From Methanolobus sp. (GTDB lineage: Archaea; Halobacteriota; Methanosarcinia; Methanosarcinales; Methanosarcinaceae): a stretch of DNA of 64,000 nt. The position numbers and the translations under genes were made by a program. Numbering within the stretch: the stretch's first letter is position 1; the number at the start of each line of letters is the position of its first letter. Of the stretch, positions 55,987-64,000 are shown in pieces. The stretch covers positions 241,507 to 305,506 of the forward strand of contig NZ_JADQBZ010000002.1 in the NCBI RefSeq assembly GCF_016278365.1, read 5' to 3'. Under the pieces are notes generated by a model that was not told the origin of the DNA, searched no databases, and saw only the letters and a program-made list of their open reading frames with translations.

Positions 55987-56325
55987 ATGATGAAGATAGA
56001 AGCGATCATAAGGCCAACAAAGATTCACGAAGTCAAGGATGCACTTGATGCAGCAGGATTTGAGAGTGTTACAGTTACCGATGTAAAAGGCCGCGGTAAG
56101 CAGAAGGGTGTAATGCAGCAGTGGAGAGGACGCAAGTATTGCGTGGACCTGCTGCCAAAGATAAAGATGGAAATTGTTGTTAATGACATAGACATCGACA
56201 AGGTCGTTGACATCATTTCAAAGGCAGCAGCCACCGGAACCATCGGCGACGGTAAGATCTTTGTTTATCCGATTGCAAAGATAGTAAGGATACGTACAGG
56301 AGAAACCGATGGAGATGCGCTTTAA
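55987..56325 (+). CDS. glnK: PII signal protein GlnK
   Basis: A 112-residue PII trimer subunit. Signatures are IEAIIRPTKIHEVKDAL, the T-loop VKGRGKQKGVMQQWRGRKYCVDLLPK (Y51, the residue modified in bacteria, is kept; Y46 is Trp), and the end of domain TGTIGDGKIFVYPI. It senses ADP/ATP and 2-oxoglutarate and blocks Amt. GGAGTGA precedes the start; another ATG lies one codon later. Directly after amt. Its stop sits within a strong hairpin (56311-56335). Confidence 0.95.
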   Translation: MMKIEAIIRPTKIHEVKDALDAAGFESVTVTDVKGRGKQKGVMQQWRGRKYCVDLLPKIKMEIVVNDIDIDKVVDIISKAAATGTIGDGKIFVYPIAKIVRIRTGETDGDAL

Positions 56326-56335
56326 GCGCATTTCC
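56311..56335. terminator. Hairpin across the glnK stop codon
   Basis: GGAGATGCGCTT pairs with AAGCGCATTTCC with one mismatch, giving a 12-base arm around the TAA. A T-run (TTTTTT) follows only at 56390, so it may rather be an RNA processing or stability hairpin than a terminator. Confidence 0.4.
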
Positions 56336-56412
56336 AATACCTCCTTCTACTTTTACAGGCTTTAACCCAGTATTTTCAAAAGATATAGGCTTTTTTGGTA
56401 CAGGGATGTCCA

Positions 56413-56595
56413 TTACGCGGGCTTCCTCAATTTTTCTTCATTCCAGCATTTACCGAATGTCCGTGCACATAGAGCGGAATCTGTATTACACATAGAAATA
56501 AATTGACCTGCTTTTTTGGATATGCACATACTGCACCTGACAGAGACATCATATTTTGCGTGATGATGCAACTGCAAAGATGTATGAAGATACAC
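56413..56595 (-). CDS. Possible small Cys-rich protein
   Basis: A 60-codon frame with GTG start that ends 88 bases from the glnK stop, converging on it. The C-terminal two-thirds looks protein-like and zinc-binding: RCSMC (CxxC), then single Cys in SMCNTD, SALCARTF and GKCWNEEKL. No ribosome site is clear, and an internal ATG at the CxxC region is possible. A second frame begins at its stop (TAATG) and reads MDIPVPKKPISFENTG before running antisense into glnK. Could be real, a remnant or chance. Confidence 0.3.
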   Translation of the reverse strand: MYLHTSLQLHHHAKYDVSVRCSMCISKKAGQFISMCNTDSALCARTFGKCWNEEKLRKPA

Positions 56596-56668
56596 TGAAT
56601 CTGACTATATACCTGAAAGTGCACTGCACATTCTTGATAGTGGTTTTTGAATATATGCATTCACGAGA

Positions 56669-56718
56669 ATAGATATATATAGAATAGATATATATATATA
56701 TATTAAATATAGTATATA
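56669..56718. repeat. AT-rich GATA/TA repeat tract
   Basis: Two copies of AGAATAGATATATATA-like sequence merge into a run of TA dinucleotides. It lies about 100 bases before the chemoreceptor start and offers several possible TATA boxes. Confidence 0.55.
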
Positions 56719-56819
56719 TCCGCTAATTCTATACTCAGATTTTGCAATTTAACATGAGAACTCTAGTAAAATATGTAACATACATGCGAAAGTGTATATA
56801 CAGATTGGGGCGTGCTTAA

Positions 56820-58871
56820 ATGAAGCTTAAAAACATAACAATCAATAAGAAAATAATTGCAGTTTGCCTGCTATTGACTATCCTGCCCGTTGCAATCGTC
56901 GGGTTCTATGCATATGAACAAACAGCCTCTGCTATCAGAGACCAGCTGAACGAAAGACTGGATGATCAGGTATTCCTTGAAGAACAATATATTGAAGCAG
57001 TCTTCAATGGTGCCCAGGAAAAACTTCAGGTGGGCATAAGTGTGGCTCATAATGAGGTCAATTCCCATGGTAGCCCGGCAATAGTTGACGGTAAGATGAT
57101 GCTTGGTGAAGATCATACGGTCAACAGCAATTATGCTATAGTAGATGAAATAAAAAGTGAAACCGGTGCAGATGCAACCATATTCCAGGTTAAAGATGGT
57201 TCAGCAACCCGGATATCCAGCACCTTTACCAACGACAACGGAAATCGCGTAATTGGAACAGACCTTCCTGAAGCTATCTATACTGCTGTTGTCAAAAAGG
57301 ACCAGACCTACAGTGGAAGAGCAGATGTACTCGGCAATTGGTACCTGACCATCTATGAGCCAATAAAAGATAATTCAGGAAAGATTATTGGAGTTCTATT
57401 CATAGGCATGCCAGAAGAGCACTACAGACAACTTATCAAGGAACAGATCTCAGGTATCACTGTTGGTGAAACCGGATATATGTATATCATGGATTCAAAA
57501 GGCAATGTGGTAATCCATCCGGAACTTGAAGGAGAAAATCTTTATGCTCATAATTTTGCAAAAGAGATGGCTTCTAAGAAGGAAGGAAATATCATTTATG
57601 ACTGGAATGGCCGAGACAAGATGATGAGCTATGCGTACTACGCACCAAATGACTGGGTTATTGCATCAGGCACTTATATTGACGAGTTTGAGGCACCCGT
57701 GAGAGCTATTAGAGACAGCCTCATAATAGCAGTCCTGGCCTTTGCAGCCCTGGGCGGCGGAGCTGCATTCCTGGTCAGCAGGTCGATCTCAGGAGGAATT
57801 CAGAAGATCGTTGCAGATTTCAAACAGATATCTGATGACGCCATGAAGGGCAAGATCAATACCAGGGCGGAGACTGATGTAGATATAGATTTCACCGCAA
57901 TCCCCAAGGGCCTGAACGAGATATTGAACTCAATGACAGAAGTCATCAACCTTGTGAGTAAAAGCGCTAACAGTGTCGCTTCTACAGCAGAAGAGATGTC
58001 GGCATCCATTGAAGAAATGACTGCAGCCTCAAACCAGATATCCACAACAGTTGGAGAGATAGCCAAGGGGTCACAGGAACAGGCAGGTATGTCCGACCAG
58101 GTTGCACATACAATGAACGATATGACCATAGGTGTCCAGGATATTGCCAACAATGCTCAGCAGGCAGCAGGAGCTGCGACCACTGCAAGTGAGTTCATAC
58201 GGGATGTCGGAAAACAGTCTCAGGACATGCTACTCCAGATGGCTGCAATTCAGAAAGCTACCGATGGTTCTGCCAGTGTTATAAAAGAGCTTGATGAGAA
58301 ATCCAGGCAGATCGGAGAAATTGCAGAGCTGATCACCAACATTGCAGACCAGACAAACCTGCTGGCCCTTAATGCAGCAATCGAAGCTGCAAGGGCAGGA
58401 GAACATGGACGAGGGTTTGCTGTGGTTGCAGATGAGGTCAGAAAGCTCGCCGAGGATTCCAGAAAAGCTGCATCACAGATAGCAAGTCTGCTTATTGAGA
58501 TCAGAGACGGAACTCATGCTGCAGTATCTTCTATGGAAACAGGCACCCAGACAGTATCGACAGGAGTACAGGCCCTCAACCATACAGTAGAAGCGGTCCA
58601 GAAGATAGTGGATGAAAGCAATAAGGTTGCCCTAATGGCGCAGAACATTGCAGCTGCTGCAGAAGAGCAGTCCGCTTCCATTGAGGAGATAACTGCAACA
58701 GTAGACGAGGTCGCCTCGCTGTCACAGGAAGCAGCTGCAGGAACAGAGGAAACCTCTGCTGCCGTGGAGCAGCAGAATGCTTCCATGCTGGAGCTGGCAA
58801 AGAGTTCACAGGAACTCTCGCAGATGGCTTCCGACATGCAGCAGATGGTTTCAAAATATCTTTCAGAATAA
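56820..58871 (+). CDS. Methyl-accepting chemotaxis protein with Cache3/Cache2-type sensor
   Basis: A 683-residue chemoreceptor. Membrane helix at 12-31; a long extracellular region (about 35-295) with a Cache3-type part ([52 protein letters not shown]) then a second Cache2-type part ([32 protein letters not shown]); helix about 299-322; HAMP; and the signalling coiled coil with [20 protein letters not shown]. Its signalling half is close to that of the receptor at 13863, so they are paralogues with different sensors. It lies between glnK and nifH on the same strand. Ligand unknown; a nitrogen compound is a fair guess from context only. Confidence 0.93.
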   Translation: MKLKNITINKKIIAVCLLLTILPVAIVGFYAYEQTASAIRDQLNERLDDQVFLEEQYIEAVFNGAQEKLQVGISVAHNEVNSHGSPAIVDGKMMLGEDHTVNSNYAIVDEIKSETGADATIFQVKDGSATRISSTFTNDNGNRVIGTDLPEAIYTAVVKKDQTYSGRADVLGNWYLTIYEPIKDNSGKIIGVLFIGMPEEHYRQLIKEQISGITVGETGYMYIMDSKGNVVIHPELEGENLYAHNFAKEMASKKEGNIIYDWNGRDKMMSYAYYAPNDWVIASGTYIDEFEAPVRAIRDSLIIAVLAFAALGGGAAFLVSRSISGGIQKIVADFKQISDDAMKGKINTRAETDVDIDFTAIPKGLNEILNSMTEVINLVSKSANSVASTAEEMSASIEEMTAASNQISTTVGEIAKGSQEQAGMSDQVAHTMNDMTIGVQDIANNAQQAAGAATTASEFIRDVGKQSQDMLLQMAAIQKATDGSASVIKELDEKSRQIGEIAELITNIADQTNLLALNAAIEAARAGEHGRGFAVVADEVRKLAEDSRKAASQIASLLIEIRDGTHAAVSSMETGTQTVSTGVQALNHTVEAVQKIVDESNKVALMAQNIAAAAEEQSASIEEITATVDEVASLSQEAAAGTEETSAAVEQQNASMLELAKSSQELSQMASDMQQMVSKYLSE

Positions 58872-58873
58872 GC

Positions 58874-58911
58874 AGAAGGGATTTTTTGCCCTTCTCCTAT
58901 ATTTATTTTTT
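58874..58911 (+). terminator. Hairpin plus T-rich tail after the chemoreceptor gene
   Basis: A seven-base stem (AGAAGGG with CCCTTCT) around ATTTTTTG is followed by a T-rich stretch (TATTTATTTTTTAT). It should insulate nifH from the receptor gene. Confidence 0.6.
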
Positions 58912-59173
58912 ATCGACCCTCTTTCTGGTTTTCTCGTCCTGAACCGCTGACTTTGGGATTTGAATCTTAATGCTTGCCTTGACCCATTAGCGAGCGTCCT
59001 AAAATGAAGTTCTACATAAAGATCGTTCTTGATCAGACAGAATTTCCCGTAATAACACCTGGATACTAAAAATGAAATACTCCATTGTTAATTTCCAAAG
59101 TAGCTGAATAGGTGCAACTAATATTCTTTTTGCTTATTTTTATAAATTATACCACATTTATTTTTTGCAAAGA

Positions 59174-59181
59174 TTTATATA
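59174..59181 (+). promoter_or_regulatory. TATA box of nifH
   Basis: TTTATATA, 100 bases before the nifH ATG. The expected transcription start is near 59200, inside the adjacent operator-like element. Confidence 0.6.
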
Positions 59182-59189
59182 TTATTATC

Positions 59190-59214
59190 TAGTACATAGG
59201 ATTCCGTTGTACTA
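59190..59214. promoter_or_regulatory. Candidate NrpR operator and inverted repeat at nifH
   Basis: Two overlapping signals. TAGTACA (59190-59196) and TGTACTA (59208-59214) are perfect seven-base inverted arms, with a third TAGTACA at 59236. Within, TAGGATTCCGTTGTACTA (59197-59214) matches the amt palindrome at 12 of 18 positions (TAGG..TCCGT....CTA) and starts, as there, 23 bases after the TATA box starts. Likely the operator for the nif operon. Confidence 0.55.
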
Positions 59215-59264
59215 CAAAGAAATGCAGCTCCGAAATAGTACAAAAACAAGTAACAAAGAATTGA

Positions 59265-60095
<831 letters not shown>

Positions 60096-60105
60096 GGTGA
60101 TAACA

Positions 60106-60423
60106 ATGCAAATGATCCGTGCAATTATCAGGCCGAACAAGGTCTCATATGTCGTAGAAGAACTTGAGAAGGAAGGCTTCGTCTCCCTTACCAAGGTAGA
60201 TGTATTCGGAAGGGGAAAACAGAGAGGTATTCATACATCAGAGGTCCATTTTGACGAACTTCCAAAGACAATGCTCATGATGGTCGTTGACGACGAGAAT
60301 CAGGAAAAGATCGTGGAAATAATTAAGCGATCAGCTCACACCGGCAAGTACGGTGACGGCAAGATATTCATCAACCCCATAGAGAGCTCATACACAATAC
60401 GCACTGGAGAGACAGGCATTTGA
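60106..60423 (+). CDS. nifI1: Nitrogenase-regulating PII protein NifI1
   Basis: A 105-residue PII-family protein. Conserved parts: [18 protein letters not shown], the shortened T-loop [25 protein letters not shown], and [15 protein letters not shown]. With NifI2 it binds NifDK and switches nitrogenase off when ammonium appears, relieved by 2-oxoglutarate and ATP. Start is the ATG at 60106 (GAGGTGA seven bases before), not the upstream frame from 60076 that overlaps nifH. Placement between nifH and nifD is diagnostic. Confidence 0.95.
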   Translation: MQMIRAIIRPNKVSYVVEELEKEGFVSLTKVDVFGRGKQRGIHTSEVHFDELPKTMLMMVVDDENQEKIVEIIKRSAHTGKYGDGKIFINPIESSYTIRTGETGI

Positions 60424-60442
60424 TTCTCGCAGAGGAATGAAA

Positions 60443-60823
60443 ATGAAGGAAATAACAGCCATCATCCGCATGAACAAGGTCCAGCGGACGATCGAGGCCC
60501 TTTCAGACTGCGGATATCCTTCTTTCACGGTCCAGGTGGTCATGGGCCGGGGCAAGCAAAAGGGATTGTGTTATGAATTTGAACCACCGCTACCAAATCC
60601 GGAGGGTGCTGCGTCAAAGAACTGCATACCTTTTGTTCCGAAGCGTATGTTCACAATTGTTGTTGATGACGAGGCAGCTGATGAGGTTGTCCGGAAGATA
60701 ATTGAAGTGAACAAAACAGGGCACGCCGGAGACGGAAAGGTATTTGTGACAGACATACCGGGATCGATCAGGATACGGACCGGGGAAGAAGGCGCCATTA
60801 CTGTAGAGAGGGAATTACAATGA
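60443..60823 (+). CDS. nifI2: Nitrogenase-regulating PII protein NifI2
   Basis: A 126-residue PII-family protein, longer than NifI1 because of its extended T-loop ([19 protein letters not shown], then [20 protein letters not shown]). The start ([20 protein letters not shown]) and [16 protein letters not shown] complete the fold. It acts with NifI1 in a complex on NifDK. I chose the ATG at 60443, six bases after AGAGGA; the ATG at 60437 touches the ribosome site. Its TGA overlaps the nifD ATG (ATGA). Confidence 0.95.
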   Translation: MKEITAIIRMNKVQRTIEALSDCGYPSFTVQVVMGRGKQKGLCYEFEPPLPNPEGAASKNCIPFVPKRMFTIVVDDEAADEVVRKIIEVNKTGHAGDGKVFVTDIPGSIRIRTGEEGAITVERELQ

Positions 60824-62397
60824 GCTCTGAAGTAGAAGCCACACAGAACATCGTTGATGAAATGATGAAGAGGTATCCGGAGAAGGTTGCCAGGGACAGG
60901 AGAAAACATGTGGTTGTAAGGGACTGTTCCACAGACCAGCACATAGAAGCCGACAGCAAGGTAGTTCCCGGCATCATGACAAACCGCGGCTGCGCTTTTG
61001 CAGGCGGCAAGGGCGTGGTCATGGGACCTATCAAGGACATGGTGCATATCGTCCATGGCCCTATAGGGTGCGGTTATTACACCTGGGGAACCCGCCGTAA
61101 CATGGGAAAGGCGGAGAATGGCGGAGATAACTACCTGCAGTACAGTTTCTCAACTGATATCATAGAAACCGATATTGTGTTCGGTGGTGAGAAGAAGCTC
61201 AAGACTGCCATTGATGACGTGGTCAGGATCTTCAAGCCTGGCGCGATTTCCATCTGCGCTACATGCCCTGTGGGACTGATCGGAGATGATATAGAAGCAG
61301 TAGCTCTTGAGGCACAGAAGGAACATGGCATCAAGGTCATGGCACTTCGCTGTGAAGGCTACAGAGGGGTCAGCCAGTCAGCCGGGCATCACATTGCAAG
61401 CAACGTGCTCATGGAACATGTTGTAGGTACGGAGGAATTGGAGAATCCGACTCCATTCGACATCAACATCTTTGGAGAATATAACATCGGAGGAGACCTA
61501 TGGGAGATCAAGCCACTATTTGAGAAGATAGGATACCGCATAGTCTCAAGCTTTACAGGCGACGGCTCGTTCCATAGTCTTGCAAAGGCTCACAAGGCAA
61601 AGCTAAGTATCCTGCTATGCCACAGGTCTGTGAACTATACAAACCGCATGATGGAAGAAAGGTATGGCGTACCCTGGCTTAAGGTCAACTATGTGGGAGT
61701 AGAGGGCACAAAGAAGTCACTTCGAAAGATGGCCCAGTTTTTCGATGACCCAGAACTGACCAGGAAGACAGAGGAAGTAATAGAAGAAGAAATGGCAAAG
61801 ATCCAGCCCGAACTTGAGAAGTATAGAAGGAAACTGGCAGGCAAGAAGGTATTCATATACTCCGGCGGCTCCAGGTCACACCACTACCAGAATCTCTTCG
61901 AGGACCTCGGCATGAAGGTGATTGTTGCCGGATATCAGTTCGCGCACCGGGATGATTACGAAGGCAGGAAGGTCCTTGAAGGTATGAAGGAGAAGGCTTC
62001 CAGTTCAATACTTGAGGACCTGCACTATGAAATGGAGGAAGGGTACAAGCCTGCCATCAGTGAAGAGCGCGTGAAGGAACTCAAGGAACAGCTTGGACTG
62101 ATGGATTATGAAGGAATGTTCCCCGAAATGAAGGATGGGACAGTCGTTGTAGACGATCTTAACCATTATGAAACGGAGTTCCTCATAAAGGAGCTAAAGC
62201 CGGACCTGTTCTGTTCAGGTATAAAGGACAAGTACATGGCACAAAAGATGGGAATTCCATCAAGACAGATACACTCCTATGATTACAGTGGAAGGTACAC
62301 CGGATTCTCAGGAGTGCTGAACTTTGCGAGGGATGTTGACATGTCAGTGAACAATCCGACGTGGAGTCTGATGAAGACACCCTGGAAGGCAGAATAA
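60820..62397 (+). CDS. nifD: Nitrogenase molybdenum-iron protein alpha chain
   Basis: A 525-residue alpha subunit. P-cluster ligands C58 (NRGCAFAG), C84 (GPIGCGYY) and C149 ([11 protein letters not shown]); cofactor ligands C267 (LLCHRSVNY) and H485 (QIHSYDYSG); Q186 and H190 in [10 protein letters not shown] around the active site. It is longer than the Azotobacter protein owing to an insert of about 50 residues at roughly 375-445, as in clostridial and methanogen NifD. The genes around it (nifI1, nifI2, nifK, nifE) and lack of a delta-subunit gene favour the Mo enzyme. Coupled to nifI2. Confidence 0.96.
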   Translation: MSSEVEATQNIVDEMMKRYPEKVARDRRKHVVVRDCSTDQHIEADSKVVPGIMTNRGCAFAGGKGVVMGPIKDMVHIVHGPIGCGYYTWGTRRNMGKAENGGDNYLQYSFSTDIIETDIVFGGEKKLKTAIDDVVRIFKPGAISICATCPVGLIGDDIEAVALEAQKEHGIKVMALRCEGYRGVSQSAGHHIASNVLMEHVVGTEELENPTPFDINIFGEYNIGGDLWEIKPLFEKIGYRIVSSFTGDGSFHSLAKAHKAKLSILLCHRSVNYTNRMMEERYGVPWLKVNYVGVEGTKKSLRKMAQFFDDPELTRKTEEVIEEEMAKIQPELEKYRRKLAGKKVFIYSGGSRSHHYQNLFEDLGMKVIVAGYQFAHRDDYEGRKVLEGMKEKASSSILEDLHYEMEEGYKPAISEERVKELKEQLGLMDYEGMFPEMKDGTVVVDDLNHYETEFLIKELKPDLFCSGIKDKYMAQKMGIPSRQIHSYDYSGRYTGFSGVLNFARDVDMSVNNPTWSLMKTPWKAE

Positions 62398-62410
62398 AAG
62401 GAGAGATAGA

Positions 62411-63781
62411 ATGCTAGATTATACGCCAAAGGAAAAGGTTGAGAGAAATGCACTGGTAGTCAACCCTGCCAAGATCTGCCAGCCCATAGGGGCGGTGTAT
62501 GCTGCAATGGGCGTGCACAATTGTATGCCTCACAGCCATGGATCGCAGGGATGTCTCTCATATTTGCGCATGTGTCTCACAAGGCATTACAGGGAACCAA
62601 CTGCAGCTACAAGCAGCAGTTTTTCTGAAGGGACCGCGGTGTTTGGAGGAGCATCAAACCTCAGGGAAGCACTCACGAACATAGAGGCAGTCTACCAGCC
62701 CGAGGTCATAGCCATACACACCACCTGTGTAGCTGAGACCATTGGTGACGATGTTAACCAGATAATTGAGGATGTGAAGATGGAGGAACTCATCGATCCA
62801 TCCATTAAGCTCTGTGCAGCATCCACGCCAAGCTATGTAGGCTCTCATGTGACAGGCTATGACAACATGGTGAAGTCCTTTGTCACAAGCTTCGCCCGCA
62901 AGTCAAAGCCCAACGGGAAGCTCAATGTCATACCCGGCTTTGTGGATCCGGGGGATATCCGGGAGATCAAGAGGATACTTTCCATAATGAAGATACCTGC
63001 GATCGTGTTCCCGGACCAGACAAACGTATTCGACTCTGGCCTTTTAGGAGACGGCTCACTATACGCAAAGGGCGGTACACCTGTCGGAGATATCGAGGAT
63101 ACTGCAAACTCTGTCGGGACGATTGCATTATGCAGCATGGCCGGTGGGGCGGCAGCGCAGTTACTCAAGACAAAGTTCAAGGTCCCTGCACAGACAGGAC
63201 CAGTGCCGATCGGTGTGCGATACACTGACAGGTTCATCATGAAGGCAGCGGAACTTGCGAATGTTCCGATACCACCGGAACTCGAGCAGGAAAGAGCAAG
63301 AGTTGTCGATATGATGACCGATGCCCATCCACACTACTATGGGAAGAAGGTCGCGATCTTTGGTGACCCTGACATAATCCATGGCCTGACAAGCCTGGTG
63401 CTTGAGATGGGGATGGAGCCAACCGTAGTCCTTACTGGAACTACGAGCAAGGTATTTGAGAGTGAGATGGCACAGTTGGTACACCCACTGTATCCGGATT
63501 CACAGATACTTACCGGAGCCGATCTGTTCACTCTCCATCAGATAATGAAGAACGAACCTGTGGATATGCTCATAGGCAATACCTACGGAAAGCACATCGC
63601 ACTCGCAGAGGACATACCGCTCATAAGAGTAGGATTCCCCATCATGGACAGAGCAAATATGCACCACTTCCCGGTCATGGGATATGCAGGGGCAGCCAGG
63701 ATGGTCGAGTGGATCGGCAACACTTTCCTGGATATAAAGGACAAGACAATTCCTGAAGAAGAACTGGAGGTCGTACAGTAA
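62411..63781 (+). CDS. nifK: Nitrogenase molybdenum-iron protein beta chain
   Basis: A 456-residue beta subunit. P-cluster cysteines C23 (KICQPIGA), C48 (GSQGCLSYLRM) and C106 (TTCVAETIGDD); FSEGTAVFGGASNL around residue 71-84 is the typical region that follows. It lacks the N-terminal extension of about 50 residues of Azotobacter NifK, as is usual for archaea. Thirteen bases after nifD, with GGAGAGA upstream of its ATG. Confidence 0.96.
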   Translation: MLDYTPKEKVERNALVVNPAKICQPIGAVYAAMGVHNCMPHSHGSQGCLSYLRMCLTRHYREPTAATSSSFSEGTAVFGGASNLREALTNIEAVYQPEVIAIHTTCVAETIGDDVNQIIEDVKMEELIDPSIKLCAASTPSYVGSHVTGYDNMVKSFVTSFARKSKPNGKLNVIPGFVDPGDIREIKRILSIMKIPAIVFPDQTNVFDSGLLGDGSLYAKGGTPVGDIEDTANSVGTIALCSMAGGAAAQLLKTKFKVPAQTGPVPIGVRYTDRFIMKAAELANVPIPPELEQERARVVDMMTDAHPHYYGKKVAIFGDPDIIHGLTSLVLEMGMEPTVVLTGTTSKVFESEMAQLVHPLYPDSQILTGADLFTLHQIMKNEPVDMLIGNTYGKHIALAEDIPLIRVGFPIMDRANMHHFPVMGYAGAARMVEWIGNTFLDIKDKTIPEEELEVVQ

Positions 63782-63812
63782 CGACCTCATAAACCATTTA
63801 AGGAGGAACAAT

Positions 63813-64000
63813 ATGCCGGAAATCATAAGCGTTGTGAACACGCTGGACGAGAGACAGCCATACATAGCCCTCAAGCAGGCTAAGAGAAATGATACTGCAC
63901 TTGCCTGTGACAGTACGTCCCTAGCAGGCGCAATGAGCCAGAGGGCTTGCGTGTATTCAGGTGCGCGTGTGGCCTTAAATCCCGTAACCGACGCGGTACA
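63813..64000 (+). CDS. nifE: FeMo-cofactor scaffold protein NifE, N-terminal part
   Basis: The first 62 codons of nifE, cut by the end of the window. AGGAGGA lies five bases before the ATG. The read sequence contains RACVYSGARVALNPVTDAV, a hallmark of NifE, whose Cys helps hold the cofactor precursor. NifE with NifN forms the scaffold on which the iron-molybdenum cofactor is finished. Its presence after nifK supports a Mo-nitrogenase operon. Confidence 0.92.
   Translation, partial: MPEIISVVNTLDERQPYIALKQAKRNDTALACDSTSLAGAMSQRACVYSGARVALNPVTDAV

Larger units (their letters stand above)
56326..56819. other. Intergenic region between glnK and the chemoreceptor gene
   Basis: About 490 bases. 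From the left it holds a possible small Cys-rich gene on the minus strand, then an AT repeat tract of TA/GATA units at 56669-56718 that probably contains the chemoreceptor promoter, and a leader of about 100 bases. No RNA gene is evident. Confidence 0.5.

Noticed and set aside
55987-56325. Loss of the modified Tyr in the GlnK T-loop because of a Trp in the loop
   Set aside because: Counting against the bacterial protein shows that the Trp is at position 46; Tyr51 is present.
56690-56730. A third copy of the amt/nifH operator (TATATCCGCTAATTCT) before the chemoreceptor gene
   Set aside because: Only about half of the positions agree and the surrounding AT repeat makes any TATA spacing possible, so it is not distinguishable from chance.
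60820-62397. Vanadium or iron-only nitrogenase
   Set aside because: nifI1/nifI2 placement, no delta-subunit gene between alpha and beta chains, and nifE next to nifK support the molybdenum type; the longer alpha chain is known in clostridial and methanogen NifD.

Overview
The window comes from a methylotrophic-type methanogenic archaeon of the Methanosarcinales, most likely family Methanosarcinaceae (Methanolobus, Methanomethylovorans or Methanococcoides-like). This rests on gene content: a methyl-coenzyme M reductase activation component A2 (48663-50381), methanogenesis marker protein 14 (25152-26594), the methanofuran gene mfnB, both archaeal ether-lipid synthases (GGGP synthase at 47852, DGGGP synthase at 6611), CDC48, NrpR, ribosomal L40e and nifI1/nifI2 placed between nifH and nifD. 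Starts are a mix of ATG, GTG and TTG with clear Shine-Dalgarno sequences. No rRNA, tRNA, CRISPR array, transposase or integrase was seen.

Layout. 1-4.7 kb: leftward genes for a PPC/DUF296 protein, a LolD/MacB-type ABC ATPase, a tubulin/FtsZ-superfamily GTPase and a secreted wall-type protein. 3.8-7.5 kb: NAD synthesis (nadC diverging from nadX-nadA) followed by DGGGP synthase. 7.5-9.5 kb: archaeal S-adenosylmethionine synthetase behind a HARP-type protein-only RNase P. 9.7-16 kb: response regulator, hybrid histidine kinase, an AHSA1 protein, a small 2x[4Fe-4S] ferredoxin and a chemoreceptor. 16-26.6 kb: CDC48, mfnB, a HisA/F-like protein, a PAS kinase, tmk with a tiny zinc-ribbon gene, DUF166, PolX and marker 14. 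26.6-34.2 kb: thioredoxin, a zinc-ribbon/Mrr-nuclease pair, a copper export operon (copZ-copA-small membrane protein), a radical SAM protein and a YHS-FrhB fusion. 34-43.7 kb is more accessory: AT-rich stretches, two methyltransferases, an Fe-S aldo/keto reductase, a large GAF/PAS kinase, a second radical SAM protein, ogt with an alkA remnant, and an unrecognised 390-residue protein. 43.9-50.4 kb: gatCAB, a winged-helix protein, L40e-GGGP synthase and component A2. 50.5-52.2 kb: a phasin-like protein, small unknowns and an ABC1-kinase remnant.

52.3-64 kb is a nitrogen region: NrpR repressor, an orphan DNA methyltransferase, amt-glnK, a chemoreceptor, then nifH-nifI1-nifI2-nifD-nifK-nifE (nifE cut by the window end). 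The amt and nifH promoters share an 18-bp element (TAGG..TCCGT....CTA), starting exactly 23 bp from the start of the TATA box in both. It is the best candidate for the NrpR operator, so repressor, ammonium uptake, PII signalling and nitrogenase appear to form one local circuit.

Items most worth a second look: the shared operator; a chemoreceptor inside the nitrogen cluster; a PolX whose first catalytic Asp is Asn while its PHP nuclease residues remain; a hybrid kinase with an apparent CTG start; the Mrr nuclease fused to two PH-like domains; the YHS-FrhB fusion; two decayed genes (alkA and ABC1 kinase); and two very short zinc-ribbon or ferredoxin genes that are easily missed.
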